A stretch of 64,000 nt of DNA from Sphingomonas citri (GCF_019429485.1 NZ_JAHXZN010000002.1:372001-436000); one strand, 5' to 3'. Positions 9,798 through 18,894 are shown, counted from the first letter of the stretch. Made by a program: numbers and translations. The notes: generated from the letters alone by a model not told the origin.

Positions 9798-10814
9798 TCA
9801 GTCGAAGCGGCGGATCCAGTTCAACGTCACCTCGGCGCCGTGCGTCTCCATGGTGAACGGCGTGCGAATGACGTCGTGTCGATACTCTTCGAACCGTATC
9901 GGTCGAATGAGACGAGCGACACGGCGATAGCCGCGCGGAACGCCACCGTTCGCCGCGTCGCCCAGCGATGGCAGCGCAGCGGCGCGAACGATGACGACGC
10001 TGTCTTGATCGATCATCGCCATCTCGGGGGTGAGCGACGCTGCTATCGCCGCGGTACCGCCGAGCGCAGCGACATTGGTTGATCCCAAGATCGTCAGCCA
10101 GTTGGACGACCGCGGTCGCCGATGCGCACTAGTGAGGCGGACTTCACTGAAATAAGCGCCGACCGCATCATACTCCAGTGCCGGGTAATTTAGCAGCCAG
10201 GGGTACTGATAGGGTTCGTCCATCTCGGTGCCGGGAACAGATAAGGCGCCCAGACCCGCGGTCCCATGAACGACAGCGAGCAGCGACGACCAGCGCGCGA
10301 TCATCGCGATGAACCGAGCGGGATCGGCGAAAACGATGTTGGGTGGGAAATGAACTTTGATGTTCGAGAGCCGCGCGCCGGCAGATCCATCACTCGCCAG
10401 CAAGATGAAGCGATACAAAGCGGGGTCGTCGTGCTCGGCGCGTTTGTAGCGCTTCACGGACAGGTAGAAGCTCGGTTCGATGAGGCGCCTCTGCTCGCGA
10501 TAGGGCGGCGGCAGACCACCGTCGCGCCACCGTCGCGGCCAGCCGCCGTCGCCCAGATCGTAGTGAGTTACCCCGTCGGGACACAGGCTGAGATACTCCT
10601 CCAGACAGGCGAGGGCGGCGCGCCGCTTGTCAACGTCGCAGCCGCATTCGAAGTAGAGCGATGCCATGATGCCGACGCGGGAGACGATGCGATGCCGCGG
10701 GATCTTGCGCCACTTGCCATCCGCGGCGAACACCTGCCGGTGACCGAGATGGATGCCGATGCCGCGGCACTCTATGTCATCCGCAGCGCACCGCAGATCG
10801 GTCGGGAAGAGCAC
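9798..10814 (-). CDS. DUF3396 / type VI immunity family protein (orphan)
   Basis: A 338-residue protein (GTG start at 10814; ATG at 10667 is an alternative but would cut into the domain). It carries the hallmarks I associate with the DUF3396/TsiV-like immunity family: an N-terminal LYFECGCDVDKRRAALACL segment, a central FPPN...ARWSSLLAVVHGTAGLG stretch, the conserved block NWLTILGSTNVAALGG near residue 235, and a late LPSLGDAANGGVPRGYRRVA segment. Family members protect a cell from a toxin delivered by a type VI secretion system. No effector, VgrG, PAAR or Hcp gene is nearby, so this is an orphan. Base composition is visibly less GC-rich than the flanking genes, which suggests acquisition by transfer. 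Neighbours are a receptor gene and a small lipoprotein gene. Confidence 0.7.
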   Translation of the reverse strand: MLFPTDLRCAADDIECRGIGIHLGHRQVFAADGKWRKIPRHRIVSRVGIMASLYFECGCDVDKRRAALACLEEYLSLCPDGVTHYDLGDGGWPRRWRDGGLPPPYREQRRLIEPSFYLSVKRYKRAEHDDPALYRFILLASDGSAGARLSNIKVHFPPNIVFADPARFIAMIARWSSLLAVVHGTAGLGALSVPGTEMDEPYQYPWLLNYPALEYDAVGAYFSEVRLTSAHRRPRSSNWLTILGSTNVAALGGTAAIAASLTPEMAMIDQDSVVIVRAAALPSLGDAANGGVPRGYRRVARLIRPIRFEEYRHDVIRTPFTMETHGAEVTLNWIRRFD

Positions 10815-10939
10815 CGGCGGCCTCGCTGTTCACGCGTCACCCATGATTATAGGCGTACGGAGCGCACGACGACTCTTGCGCGTGGCGGAACGCGGCGGGG
10901 GCGCGCGACGTTGGCGCGCTTCAGCCGACGGAGACTGTC

Positions 10940-11209
10940 ATGACCCGTGCCCTGCCCCGCGCCGCCTTCCTCGCCGCCCTCCCGCTCGCACTCGCGCTCG
11001 GCGCCTGCGGCAAGGGCGACCAGACGATCACGGTCGACGAGAACAACAATGTCGTCGCCAACGAGAGCCAGGCCAACGGCCTCACCGCCTCGGGTGCGGC
11101 GGGCGACGTGATGGCGACGGACAATGCCATGAGCGGCAACGGCATGATGATGGAGAACAGCGACACGCTCGGCGACCTGTCGAACGGCACGATGTCGGGC
11201 ACTAAGTAG
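10940..11209 (+). CDS. small hypothetical lipoprotein (89 aa)
   Basis: An 89-residue protein with a type II signal peptide: charged start (MTRALPR), hydrophobic core, and lipobox LALGAC with the lipidated Cys at residue 23. The mature part is short, acidic, and rich in Asn, Met, Gly and Ser (VDENNNVVANESQ, NAMSGNGMMMENS), with no predicted domain. It is probably anchored in the outer or inner membrane facing the periplasm. No function can be assigned. The start has GGAGAC upstream (TCAGCCGACGGAGACTGTC), a fair ribosome-binding site. Confidence 0.7.
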   Translation: MTRALPRAAFLAALPLALALGACGKGDQTITVDENNNVVANESQANGLTASGAAGDVMATDNAMSGNGMMMENSDTLGDLSNGTMSGTK

Positions 11210-11307
11210 GAAGAACAGGCGGGCGACGATGCGCCCGCCGCGTGTTTGAAGCGTTCAGTTTCTGAGCGGAAGCCGGCGTCGCTGGGCGGACGTGGCGATG
11301 TTCGCAA

Positions 11308-11445
11308 ATCCTCCCCTGCAAGGGGAGGTGGCAGCCCGTAGGGCTGACGGAGGGGTGACCCGGCCGGCGCAGGTCTCTGGTCTAACGACTGGCGACACCC
11401 CTCCGTCGTGCTTAGCGCGCCACCTCCCTTGCAGGGGAGGCTCAA
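11308..11445. repeat. nested palindromic repeat, two CTCCCC/GGGGAG hairpins in inverted order
   Basis: Hairpin 1 (CCTCCCCT-gca-AGGGGAGG, 11310-11328) and hairpin 2 (about 11420-11441) are themselves inverted relative to each other. They are joined by CGGAGGGGTG near 11350 and CACCCCTCCG near 11397, giving a long stem with hairpin tips. The element separates the lipoprotein gene from the convergent amidohydrolase gene and could act as a bidirectional terminator. Confidence 0.65.
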
Positions 11446-11461
11446 AAGCCAGCCTTCCTAC

Positions 11462-13144
11462 CTACTTTCCCGCCTCCCACGCGCGCTGGCCGCCGATCCA
11501 TGTCTCCAGCACCTTGGTCTGGCGCAGCTCCGACGCGCCCGCGAGCATCGGGTCGCGGTCGAGGATCAGGAAGTCGGCGCGCTGGCCGGGTGCCAGCACC
11601 CCAAAGCGATCCTCCGCGAAACCGGCGTAGCTCGCGCCGCCGGTATAGGCCCACCACGCCTGCTCGCGGGTCACAGCCTGCTCGGGGTGCCAGCCGCCGA
11701 TGGGCTCGCCGTTCGCATCGGTGCGCGTGAACGCCGCCGCCCAGCCGGCCCAGGGATCGGGCCGCTCGACCGGCACGTCCGAGCCGAACGCCAGCTTGGC
11801 ACCGCTGTCGAGCAAGGACTTCCACGCATAGGCGCCCGCCAGCCGCGCCGGGCCGAGCCGCGCCTCCGCCATCAGCCGGTCGCTGGTCTGATGCGTCGGC
11901 TGCATCGAGGCGATGATGCCGTAGCGCCCGAACGACTTGAAGTCGGCGGGATCGACCACCTGCGCGTGCTCGATCCGCCAGCGCCGGTCGCCAGTGTAGG
12001 TCTGCGACAGCTCGGCGATCGAGTCGATCACCTGCGTATCGGCGCGGTCGCCGATGGCGTGCACCGCCACCTGGTAGCGGTCCATCGCGGCGCGGCTCAT
12101 GATGTTCTGCAGCTGGTCGTCGCTGAGGAAGCCGAGCCCGCGCTGCCCCGGCGCGTCGGCGTAATCGGCCTTGAGCCACGCCCCGCGCGAGCCGAGCGCG
12201 CCGTCGGCGTAGAGCTTGACCCCCTCCAGCCGCAGCCGGTCGTCGTACAGCCACGGGGTCGGCCCGGTGCCGCCGATCGTCACCGCGGTGTCGATGCCGA
12301 GCGCGTAGGACATGATCCGCACGCGCAGCGCGCCGGTGTCGCCCATGCGGCGATAGGTCATCCAGTCGTCGAGGCTCGTCCCCATGTCCGCGATCGCGGT
12401 GACACCGTAGCCGAGCAGGATCTGCTGCGCCTTGAGGAAGGCGGCGGTGCGGTCCTTCGGGCTGACCTTCGGGATCACCTTCTCCATCAGGTCGGTGGCG
12501 CGATCGACGAGGGTGCCGAGCGGCTTCTCGAGCCGCCCGCCCGCCGGGTTGGGCGTCGCGGCCGTGACGCCGGCGGCCTTGAGCGCGGCCGAGTTGGCCC
12601 ATATCGCGTGGCCGTCGGCGCGCGTCATCACCACCGGCCGGTCGGCCACCGCGGCGTCGAGGTCGGCAGCGGTGGGAAAGCGGCCGAGCCCCCACACCTC
12701 CTGGTTCCAGCCGCGGCCGACGATCCATGGCCGCTCCGGGTTCTCGCGCGCATAAGCGGCGATCTTGGCCTTGGCGTCGTCGAGCGTGCGCGTGTCGGAG
12801 AGATCGAGCGTCAGCGCGGCGATGCCGAGCTGGACGACATGGCCGTGCGCGTCGATCATGCCGGGGACGAGCACGCGCCCCTTCATATCGGCGCGCCAGT
12901 CGTAGCGTGGGCCGGGGTTCTTCTTGGTCGGCTTGGGCGGCTGCTCGTCGGGCGCGATCAGCCGGACCACCTTGCCCTGCGCGTCGATCACCATCGCCTT
13001 GAAGCGGACGACTCGCTGGTCGCGGTCGAGCGTGAGGCCGGTGACATTGTCGATCAGCGCGTCGGCCGCGGCCCCGCTCGCCGAGACGAGCAGGCAGGTC
13101 GCGACGGCGGTGCCGAGCAGGCGCGGGAGCAAGCGGCGGTTCAT
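11462..13144 (-). CDS. exported amidohydrolase family protein (YtcJ-like)
   Basis: A 560-residue metal-dependent hydrolase of the amidohydrolase superfamily (amidohydrolase 3 / YtcJ-like group). The ATG at 13144 begins an N-terminal signal peptide (LLPRLLGTAVATCLLVSASGAAA). Metal-site motifs are visible: DAHGH (around residue 103), the carrier Lys in GVKLYADGALGSRG, HAIGDRA, IEHAQ, and the final Asp in FGSDVPVE. The C-terminus closes the small beta-sandwich domain (LAPGQRADFLILDRDP). Natural substrates of this group are poorly known; cyclic amides or N-acyl compounds are typical. It is divergent from the DUF3298-like gene at 13187, with about 40 bp between the starts. A longer in-frame N-terminus is possible but would bury the signal peptide. 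Confidence 0.85.
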   Translation of the reverse strand: MNRRLLPRLLGTAVATCLLVSASGAAADALIDNVTGLTLDRDQRVVRFKAMVIDAQGKVVRLIAPDEQPPKPTKKNPGPRYDWRADMKGRVLVPGMIDAHGHVVQLGIAALTLDLSDTRTLDDAKAKIAAYARENPERPWIVGRGWNQEVWGLGRFPTAADLDAAVADRPVVMTRADGHAIWANSAALKAAGVTAATPNPAGGRLEKPLGTLVDRATDLMEKVIPKVSPKDRTAAFLKAQQILLGYGVTAIADMGTSLDDWMTYRRMGDTGALRVRIMSYALGIDTAVTIGGTGPTPWLYDDRLRLEGVKLYADGALGSRGAWLKADYADAPGQRGLGFLSDDQLQNIMSRAAMDRYQVAVHAIGDRADTQVIDSIAELSQTYTGDRRWRIEHAQVVDPADFKSFGRYGIIASMQPTHQTSDRLMAEARLGPARLAGAYAWKSLLDSGAKLAFGSDVPVERPDPWAGWAAAFTRTDANGEPIGGWHPEQAVTREQAWWAYTGGASYAGFAEDRFGVLAPGQRADFLILDRDPMLAGASELRQTKVLETWIGGQRAWEAGK

Positions 13145-13186
13145 GCGCTCGCCATATGATCGCGCGCGGTCTTTGGCGAGGGTGCG

Positions 13187-13894
13187 ATGCATCGGGTGTG
13201 GAGTGGGTTGGCGATCGGCGCGGTGCTGCTGGCCGCCCCCGCGCGGACGGAGAAGGCCGCCGATTACACGTTCGTTTATGTCGCGCCATCCGCGGCGACG
13301 CGCCTGTCCAGCCTGCGCCAGTGGCTCGAGCAGGACCGCGCTCGCTTCCGGCGGACGGCGGCGACAGAAGCGGCCGCGGATCGCGTCGAGGCGGCAAAGG
13401 ACGGGCATCCGTTTCACCAGCACGAGGCAACGCGGGCGTGGAAGGTGGTGACCGAGACGCCGCTGCTGCTCAGCCTCTCCGCCGAGACCTATCGCTACAC
13501 CGGCGGCGCGCACGGCGGCACCGCGATCGACTCGCTGGTGTGGGAGAAGGTGCGGTCGCGGCGGCTGGACCCGCGCGCGCTGTTCGTGTCGGCGGACGCG
13601 CTCCAACGCGCGCTCGGCGCGCGCTGGTGCGCTTGGCTGCCGCGCGAGCGCGCGCGTCGGCTCCAGGTGGACGAGGTCGACGATCCCGTTTTCCCCTGCC
13701 CCAAGATCGCCGAGCTGACGCTGCTGCTCGGCTCGACCGACCGGCGCGCGATCGACCGGGTCGGGCTGATCGCCGGGCAATATGTCGCCGGCGCCTATGT
13801 GGAGGGCATGTACGAGATGACCGTGCCGGTCACGCCCGAGCTGCTCGCCGCAGTGCGGCCCGAGTGGCGCAGGGCGTTTCGCGTCGGGCAATGA
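13187..13894 (+). CDS. exported DUF3298/DUF4163-like (RsiV-type) protein
   Basis: A 235-residue protein with an N-terminal signal peptide (GLAIGAVLLAAPAR). The core carries the signature of the PdaC/RsiV-like fold: a paired-strand region, then YRYTGGAHGGTAID near residues 102-115, then a C-terminal DUF3298 half (FPCPKIAELTLLLGS, YVAGAYVEGMYEMTVPV). Such domains occur as periplasmic sensors or lysozyme-binding anti-sigma parts, and as stand-alone exported proteins of unknown role, as here. No sigma-factor gene is adjacent. The start is ATG at 13187; the intergenic space shared with the divergent amidohydrolase is short. Confidence 0.7.
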   Translation: MHRVWSGLAIGAVLLAAPARTEKAADYTFVYVAPSAATRLSSLRQWLEQDRARFRRTAATEAAADRVEAAKDGHPFHQHEATRAWKVVTETPLLLSLSAETYRYTGGAHGGTAIDSLVWEKVRSRRLDPRALFVSADALQRALGARWCAWLPRERARRLQVDEVDDPVFPCPKIAELTLLLGSTDRRAIDRVGLIAGQYVAGAYVEGMYEMTVPVTPELLAAVRPEWRRAFRVGQ

Positions 13895-14014
13895 CCGTGC
13901 CGCCTGACCGTGCTCCGGCGGACGCGCAGCCCAGGGCCGCGGGCGCGACGCCGGTGACGCTGGATTCCTGCCTCCGCAGGAACACGAGAGAGGGTATCTT
14001 AGTGGCCCGCGGCC

Positions 14015-14344
14015 TCACCCGCCCTTCCGGCAATCCTCCGCCGTCACCGTGTAGCTCGTCTGCTCGCCCGGCCTGACGTCGCCGCGCAGCACCTCGCGAC
14101 CGCTGCGGCACAGCAGCCGCACCATGCCGTCGAACGCCGGGCGCGTCGCCCAATAGCCGCGCGCGAACGCGTGCAGCGGCCGACGTCTCGCGCCGAGCCC
14201 GTCCTCCAGCACCGCCCCCGCGATCAGCGCGCGCGGGTCGTACACCACCACGAAGCCGCGGGTGGCCAAGTCGATCGCGCTCACCGCCACGCCCGCGACG
14301 ATCACCAGCAGCGCGATGCGGAGCGAGAAGAAGTAGCGCTGCAC
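14015..14344 (-). CDS. hypothetical single-pass membrane protein (109 aa)
   Basis: A 109-residue protein with one N-terminal membrane helix (FFSLRIALLVIVAGVAVSAIDLAT) and a small soluble domain outside it containing two cysteines (LLCRSGREVLRG and TAEDCRKGG) that could form a disulfide. GTG is the start. It is convergent with the DUF3298-like gene and divergent from ilvA. I do not recognise a family. A short palindrome (TTCCTGC-ctcc-GCAGGAA) lies between its stop codon and the gene at its left. Confidence 0.55.
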   Translation of the reverse strand: MQRYFFSLRIALLVIVAGVAVSAIDLATRGFVVVYDPRALIAGAVLEDGLGARRRPLHAFARGYWATRPAFDGMVRLLCRSGREVLRGDVRPGEQTSYTVTAEDCRKGG

Positions 14345-14409
14345 CGGGGACCAATGCGCGTCGGCGCGGGGGTGTTCCTCTATCCTCGATCATGGGCTAG
14401 CACGGCGCG

Positions 14410-15651
14410 ATGGCCAGCCTTCCCGTGTCCGATCCCGCCCTGCCCGTCTCGATCGACGACGTCCGCGTCGCCCATGCGCGCATCGCGCCCTCGATCGTGC
14501 GCACGCCGACGCTGATCAGCCGCACGCTCTCGGAGCTGACCGGCGCGACCGTCTATCTCAAGTTCGAGAACCTCCAGTTCACCGCGGCCTATAAGGAGCG
14601 CGGCGCGCTCAACACCTTGCTCCAGCTGTCCGACGAAGCGCGCGCCAAGGGCGTGATCGCGGCCTCGGCGGGCAATCACGCGCAAGGGTTGGCCTATCAC
14701 GCCAACCGGCTCGGTGTGCCCGCGACGATCGTGATGCCGCGCAACACGCCGACGGTGAAGGTCACCCAGACGCAGGCGCACCGCGCCGACGTGATCCTGG
14801 AAGGCGATACCTTCGACGCCGCCTACGCGCACGCGCGACTGCTGGAATCGGAGCGTGGCTTCACCTTCGTTCACCCGTTCGACGATCCGCGCATCATCGC
14901 CGGCCAGGGTACGGTGGCGGTCGAGATGCTAGAGGATCACCCCGACATCGACACGTTGGTGGTGCCGATCGGCGGCGGCGGGCTGATCTCGGGCATGGCG
15001 ACGGTGGCGCGCGCCGCGGCGCGCCCGATCGAGGTGGTCGGCGTCCAGGCCGAGCTCTACCCCTCGATGTACAACCGCATCAACGCGACGCAGCTCGCCT
15101 GCGCCGGCGACACGCTGGCGGAGGGCATCGCGGTCAAGGAGCCGGGCGGCATCACCGCGCAGATGGTGGCGCGGCTGGTCGACGAGATCGTGCTCGTCTC
15201 GGAGCGCAGCCTGGAGGAGTCGGTGAGCCTGCTGCTCCAGATCGAGAAGACCGTGGTGGAGGGCGCGGGCGCGGCCGGGCTCGCCGCCTTGCTGGCGCAT
15301 CCCGATCGCTTCCGCGGACGCACCGTGGGCGCGGTGCTGTGCGGCGGCAATATCGACACGCGGCTGCTCGCCAACGTGCTGCTGCGCGACCTCGCTCGCT
15401 CGGGGCGGCTGGCGCGGCTGCGGCTCCAGCTGCAGGATCAGCCCGGCGCGCTGTACGGCGTGATGCGCGTGTTCGATCGCGAGCGGGTCAATATCATCGA
15501 GATCTACCACCAGCGCGTGTTCACGACGCTGCCCGCCAAGGGCCTGATCACCGATATCGAGTGCGAGGCGCGCGACCGCGCGCATCTCGACCGGCTGATC
15601 GTCGCGCTGCGCGAGGCCGGCTACGAGGTGCGCCCCGTCGACCTCGCCTGA
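14410..15651 (+). CDS. ilvA: threonine ammonia-lyase (threonine deaminase)
   Basis: A 413-residue PLP enzyme converting L-threonine to 2-oxobutanoate and ammonia, the first committed step toward isoleucine. The Schiff-base lysine is Lys62 in [13 protein letters not shown]. The substrate loop SAGNHAQG and the glycine-rich phosphate loop GGGGLISG are intact. The C-terminal 80 residues form a single ACT domain ([15 protein letters not shown]), as in the shorter threonine deaminases, rather than the two ACT-like domains of E. coli IlvA. Isoleucine feedback control is therefore uncertain. The gene stands alone with the Bpt gene downstream. Confidence 0.93.
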   Translation: MASLPVSDPALPVSIDDVRVAHARIAPSIVRTPTLISRTLSELTGATVYLKFENLQFTAAYKERGALNTLLQLSDEARAKGVIAASAGNHAQGLAYHANRLGVPATIVMPRNTPTVKVTQTQAHRADVILEGDTFDAAYAHARLLESERGFTFVHPFDDPRIIAGQGTVAVEMLEDHPDIDTLVVPIGGGGLISGMATVARAAARPIEVVGVQAELYPSMYNRINATQLACAGDTLAEGIAVKEPGGITAQMVARLVDEIVLVSERSLEESVSLLLQIEKTVVEGAGAAGLAALLAHPDRFRGRTVGAVLCGGNIDTRLLANVLLRDLARSGRLARLRLQLQDQPGALYGVMRVFDRERVNIIEIYHQRVFTTLPAKGLITDIECEARDRAHLDRLIVALREAGYEVRPVDLA

Positions 15652-15770
15652 TCCGACATGAGCAAGGCAATGGCGCCGAAATCTTGGTGAATCCACTTTT
15701 CACCATCGGCGCGACCCTACATATGGGAGATCACGCACCGGGGGCGGAGTCGAAGAGGAGGCTGAAGGCG

Positions 15771-16529
15771 GTGACCGCGCCATTTCGATTCCCGCGCTTC
15801 TTCGTCACCAGCCCGCAGCCGTGCCCGTACCTGCCCGGCCGGCAGGAGCGGAAGGTCTTCACCGAACTGAGCGGCCCCAACGCGGGCGAGCTCAACGATG
15901 CGCTCGGCCGCATCGGCTTCCGCCGCAGCCAGTCGGTCGCCTATCGGCCGAGTTGCGCGGGTTGCGCCGCCTGCGTGTCGGTGCGCGTGCTCACGCACCA
16001 GTTCGAACCCAACGCGAGCCAGCGCAAGCTGATGCGCCGCCACGCCGATCTCGAGGTCAGCGCGTGCCGCCCTTGGGCGACCGACGAGCAATATCAACTG
16101 CTGCGCCAGTATCTCGCGGCGCGTCATCCCGGCGGCGGGATGATCGGCATGGACGAGATGGACTATGCCGACATGGTCGAGCAGTCGCCGGTCAACTCGG
16201 TGGTGGTGGAATATCGCGAGCCCGCGGACGGCGACCGCCCCGGGCGGCTGGTCGGCGCCTGCCTCACCGATCGCCAGACCGACGGGCTGTCGATGGTCTA
16301 CAGCTTCTTCGCCACCGAGCAGGACGCGCGGCCTGGGCTGGGCAACCTGATCATCCTCGATCACATCGCGCGCGCGCGCGAGGCCGGGCTGCCCTATGTG
16401 TACCTGGGCTATTGGGTGAAGGGCTCGGCGCGGATGGCGTACAAGACACGTTATCGCCCGCTCGAAATGCTCGGCCCGCGCGGCTGGACGCTGATGCCGG
16501 AGGAAGAGAGCGCCGCGATCCGGGTGTGA
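15771..16529 (+). CDS. bpt: Bpt/Ate aminoacyl-tRNA-protein transferase
   Basis: A transferase that moves Leu or Arg from aminoacyl-tRNA onto the N-terminus of proteins, marking them for ClpAP degradation (N-degron pathway). The hallmarks are [16 protein letters not shown] at the N-terminus, the four-cysteine cluster CAGCAAC, and the C-terminal GNAT-fold sequence [21 protein letters not shown] chose the GTG at 15771 because it has GAGGAGG 9 bp upstream and gives the family's usual [11 protein letters not shown] start (252 residues). An ATG at 15723 would add 16 non-conserved residues. The Bpt versus Ate specificity cannot be decided from sequence alone; bacterial members are mostly leucyl-transferases acting on Asp/Glu. 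Confidence 0.9.
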   Translation: MTAPFRFPRFFVTSPQPCPYLPGRQERKVFTELSGPNAGELNDALGRIGFRRSQSVAYRPSCAGCAACVSVRVLTHQFEPNASQRKLMRRHADLEVSACRPWATDEQYQLLRQYLAARHPGGGMIGMDEMDYADMVEQSPVNSVVVEYREPADGDRPGRLVGACLTDRQTDGLSMVYSFFATEQDARPGLGNLIILDHIARAREAGLPYVYLGYWVKGSARMAYKTRYRPLEMLGPRGWTLMPEEESAAIRV

Positions 16530-16865
16530 GGGGTGGCGGAGCGGTGTGCTAGCGCGACGCAGGCAGCTCCTTCCCGCCCGCTGGCGTCATCCTCAAGCCG
16601 TTTCAGCATCTACCACACGCCCTCCCCTTGGAGTCATCCTGAACTCGTTTCAGGATCCACGGCGCGGCAAGCGCCTCCAGCCGGAGAGTGCGCGGGGCGG
16701 TGGATCCTGAAACGAGTTCAGGATGACGGCGGCGGAGGAGGAAGGGGCGGTGAGCGCCGCACCGCCGTGCTCCTGCGCACGCAGGAGCCCAGGGCCACTA
16801 CGCGCGCCACCCGCTACCCTGGGTTCCTGCCTCCGCAGGAAAACGGCGTCGGCAAAGCGCCCGCC
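16530..16865. other. intergenic region made of palindromic repeats
   Basis: This 336-bp stretch has no credible gene. From left to right it holds a degenerate half copy of the 94-bp repeat family (16586-16614, GTCATCCTCAAGCCG-like), a full copy at 16633-16727, and a second doublet built from CTCCTGCG-ca-CGCAGGAG and TTCCTGC-ctc-CGCAGGAA (16770-16842). It separates bpt (+) from the convergent oxidase operon (-). Confidence 0.8.
16633..16727. repeat. 95-bp palindromic repeat doublet, copy 1
   Basis: Perfect 28-bp inverted arms (16633-16660 and 16700-16727) begin GTCATCCTGAA and end TTCAGGATGAC. Each arm is itself a hairpin (ATCCTGAA/TTCAGGAT). Five other copies in the window share the ends and are 94 bp long. 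No transposase is present. Confidence 0.9.
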
Positions 16866-17921
16866 TCACTCCCCCGCTAGATAGCGCGCGAGCGGCTCGA
16901 TCATTTCCTCGGGGATACGACGCGCGATCACCGGCATTACCTGCTGCGGCTGGCGCGCGTCGACGATCTTCTCGTCGCCGCGCCAGTGACGCAGCCGTTC
17001 GGCGAGATATACCGCGCGCTGGCCCGCGAGCACCGGCTGCGGCTTGCCCGGCGCGTGGCAGCTCGCGCAGGCCGGCAGCTGGCGCTCGGGCAACCCTCGC
17101 TCGACGATCAGTCGCGCGCGCGCGTCGCGCCCCGGTGCCGCGCCCAGCCCCGGCATTGCCGCGAAATGCGCCGCCAGCGCGCGGCGCTGCGCGGGCGTGA
17201 GCACCGCGGCGACATTCCCCATCACCGCGCTCTGCCGCCGCCCGTCGGCGTAGGCCGCCAGCGCTGCCTCGAGATAGCCGGCACGCTGCCCGCCGAGCAC
17301 GGGAATGTCGGGCTGGCCGCGCCCGCGCCCGTCCGCGCCGTGGCAGGCGACGCAGCCCGCCAGCGTCGCGCCGGCGAGCGCGCGCGCGTCGGTCGTCCCG
17401 GCGCCGGTCGCGCCACCGCTGAGCAGGCGGTACTCCGCCGCCGACATTACCGGCAGCCGCCGCACGAAGGCGACCATGCGGCGGATCTCGTCGTCGCGCC
17501 CCTTCCCGCCCCAGGCGGGCATGCCGCTGTATTTCACGCCGTGACGCAGGATGTAGAACAGCTGTTTGTCGGTCCACTGTTTGGCGTTGACCGACAGATC
17601 GGGCGCGGGTGGCATCGCCTGCTGCATCACCGGCGACGGGCGCTGGCCGGGTGCGCCGTGGCAGGTCGCGCAGGCCGCGGCGAAATGGCCCGCCGCGCTC
17701 ACCATCGCGCCGTCGTGCGCGATCGGGTCCGCAGGCGAGTCGAAGAAGCTGTGCGTCTTTACCGAGTTGCGCATGGTCCAGTGGAGGAACCACTCGGTCA
17801 CCGCCCAGTGGCCCGACGAGGCCGCGATGTTGAAGATGCCCGACCAGGCGAACAGCAGCCCCGCCGCCGCCAGCGTCGCCAGCGCGGCGACCAGCCGCTT
17901 CCAGGTCACCCGGATCGTCAT
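16866..17921 (-). CDS. three-haem c-type cytochrome, last gene of the oxidase operon
   Basis: A 351-residue membrane-anchored cytochrome c. An N-terminal helix (LVAALATLAAAGLLFAWSGI) holds it in the inner membrane facing the periplasm. Three haem-binding CxxCH motifs follow: CATCH (about residue 84), CVACH (about 189) and CASCH (about 288). Likely distal Met ligands lie in MPAWGG, VMGN and QVMP. The first haem domain is class-I cytochrome c-like; the second and third resemble the tandem domains of cytochrome c4/c553. It overlaps the ctaG-like gene by 4 bp, so it is co-translated with the oxidase. The inferred role is to donate electrons to the oxidase or link it to another dehydrogenase. Confidence 0.88.
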   Translation of the reverse strand: MTIRVTWKRLVAALATLAAAGLLFAWSGIFNIAASSGHWAVTEWFLHWTMRNSVKTHSFFDSPADPIAHDGAMVSAAGHFAAACATCHGAPGQRPSPVMQQAMPPAPDLSVNAKQWTDKQLFYILRHGVKYSGMPAWGGKGRDDEIRRMVAFVRRLPVMSAAEYRLLSGGATGAGTTDARALAGATLAGCVACHGADGRGRGQPDIPVLGGQRAGYLEAALAAYADGRRQSAVMGNVAAVLTPAQRRALAAHFAAMPGLGAAPGRDARARLIVERGLPERQLPACASCHAPGKPQPVLAGQRAVYLAERLRHWRGDEKIVDARQPQQVMPVIARRIPEEMIEPLARYLAGE

Positions 17922-18496
17922 GCCGCGCGCGGCTCCCGCAAGAGGGTGGCGAGCAGCCACAGCCCACCGAGGCAGTAGCTCGCGCCGCCCACCACCAGCA
18001 TCACCACGCCGCCGAGCTGCTGGTCGGCGAGCGCGTCGAGTCTCGGCGCTGGATGCATCGCCATCATCGCGTAGAGCGGACGCGGCGCCAGCCCGATCAG
18101 CGCGCCCAGCAGGGTCATGTGCATCGAGGTGAGCAGCAGCGCCGCCGCCCCCGCGGCGGGCTGCACCAGCGCGGCGCGCCACAGCGCGACGCCCGCGGCG
18201 AGGAACAGCGCCTGCTCGGCCAGCGCGACCGCGACGTGCGCGTCGGCGAGCGCGCGCAGCGCGGGGAAGTGCCACGCCCAGACGATCGCGAACTCCACCA
18301 TCGCCCAGAGCAGCGGTGCGCCCGCGCCAGTCGGACGCCGCGGCAGCGCGGCGGCGAGCGCCGGCGCGGCGACCGCCACCGCGCCCATATGCGCCGCCAT
18401 ATGCCCGGTCATGCCCAGCCCGGCGAAGGCGAGCGCGGTGGCGCCGAGCGCGAGCGCGAGCGCGAGACCCAGGGCGGAACCGGGCGCGGCTCTCAT
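17918..18496 (-). CDS. CtaG-like cytochrome c oxidase assembly protein (caa3 type)
   Basis: A 192-residue polytopic membrane protein of the caa3_CtaG family, thought to help copper insertion or assembly of caa3-type oxidases. About six hydrophobic segments are visible. Histidine- and methionine-rich positions on the membrane edges (MTGHMAAHMG, WAWHFPALRA, SMHMTLLGALIG, MMAMHP) would suit copper handling. It lies between a small membrane protein and the three-haem cytochrome, each with a 4-bp overlap. This is not the Cox11-type CtaG, which has one helix and a different fold. Confidence 0.8.
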   Translation of the reverse strand: MRAAPGSALGLALALALGATALAFAGLGMTGHMAAHMGAVAVAAPALAAALPRRPTGAGAPLLWAMVEFAIVWAWHFPALRALADAHVAVALAEQALFLAAGVALWRAALVQPAAGAAALLLTSMHMTLLGALIGLAPRPLYAMMAMHPAPRLDALADQQLGGVVMLVVGGASYCLGGLWLLATLLREPRAA

Positions 18497-18894
18497 CGGC
18501 AGTCCGTCAGCAGCAGCGCGGGCGCGGCGGTGAACAGCACCGCGACGAAGCTCAGCCCGGCGAGCAGCAAGGTCGCTGTGGCGAGGAAGCGCAGCCGGTC
18601 GATGTCGGTGCCCTCGTCGTGCGGCGGGTCGTCACCCGGCGTGCGCGACTGTACCCAGGCGATCCAGCCCGAGGCGAGGATGATCGCCAGCGCCGCCCCC
18701 GTGCCGACCACGAAGGCGACCGGGAAGCGCGGGAAGGCACCGAGCTTGGCGCAGCTCACCGCCACCCAGAGGTAGCAGAACAGGAAATGCACCGCCCAGA
18801 CGGTCGGCGGCACGATCAGCGTCCACAGGGTGACGCGCAGCCCGCGCACCCGCTCGCCCAGGCTCTGCCGGCCGCGGGGGGCGTCCTCCTTCAT
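18493..18894 (-). CDS. small hypothetical membrane protein in the oxidase operon (133 aa)
   Basis: A 133-residue protein with three hydrophobic helices (LWTLIVPPTVWAVHFLFCYLW, VAFVVGTGAALAIILASGWIAW, ATATLLLAGLSFVAVLFTAA). A central acidic loop carries DDPPHDEGTDIDR. Cysteines sit in the first helix region and at the C-terminus. Its position between subunit I-III and the CtaG-like gene, with ATGA overlaps on both sides, makes an oxidase accessory or subunit IV-like role likely. No known family was recognised. Confidence 0.75.
   Translation of the reverse strand: MKEDAPRGRQSLGERVRGLRVTLWTLIVPPTVWAVHFLFCYLWVAVSCAKLGAFPRFPVAFVVGTGAALAIILASGWIAWVQSRTPGDDPPHDEGTDIDRLRFLATATLLLAGLSFVAVLFTAAPALLLTDCR

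Noticed and set aside
16530..16865. Possible tRNA or small RNA gene in the gap before the oxidase operon
   Set aside because: The structure seen is explained by two palindromic doublets. No acceptor stem with T-loop and anticodon loop could be built.
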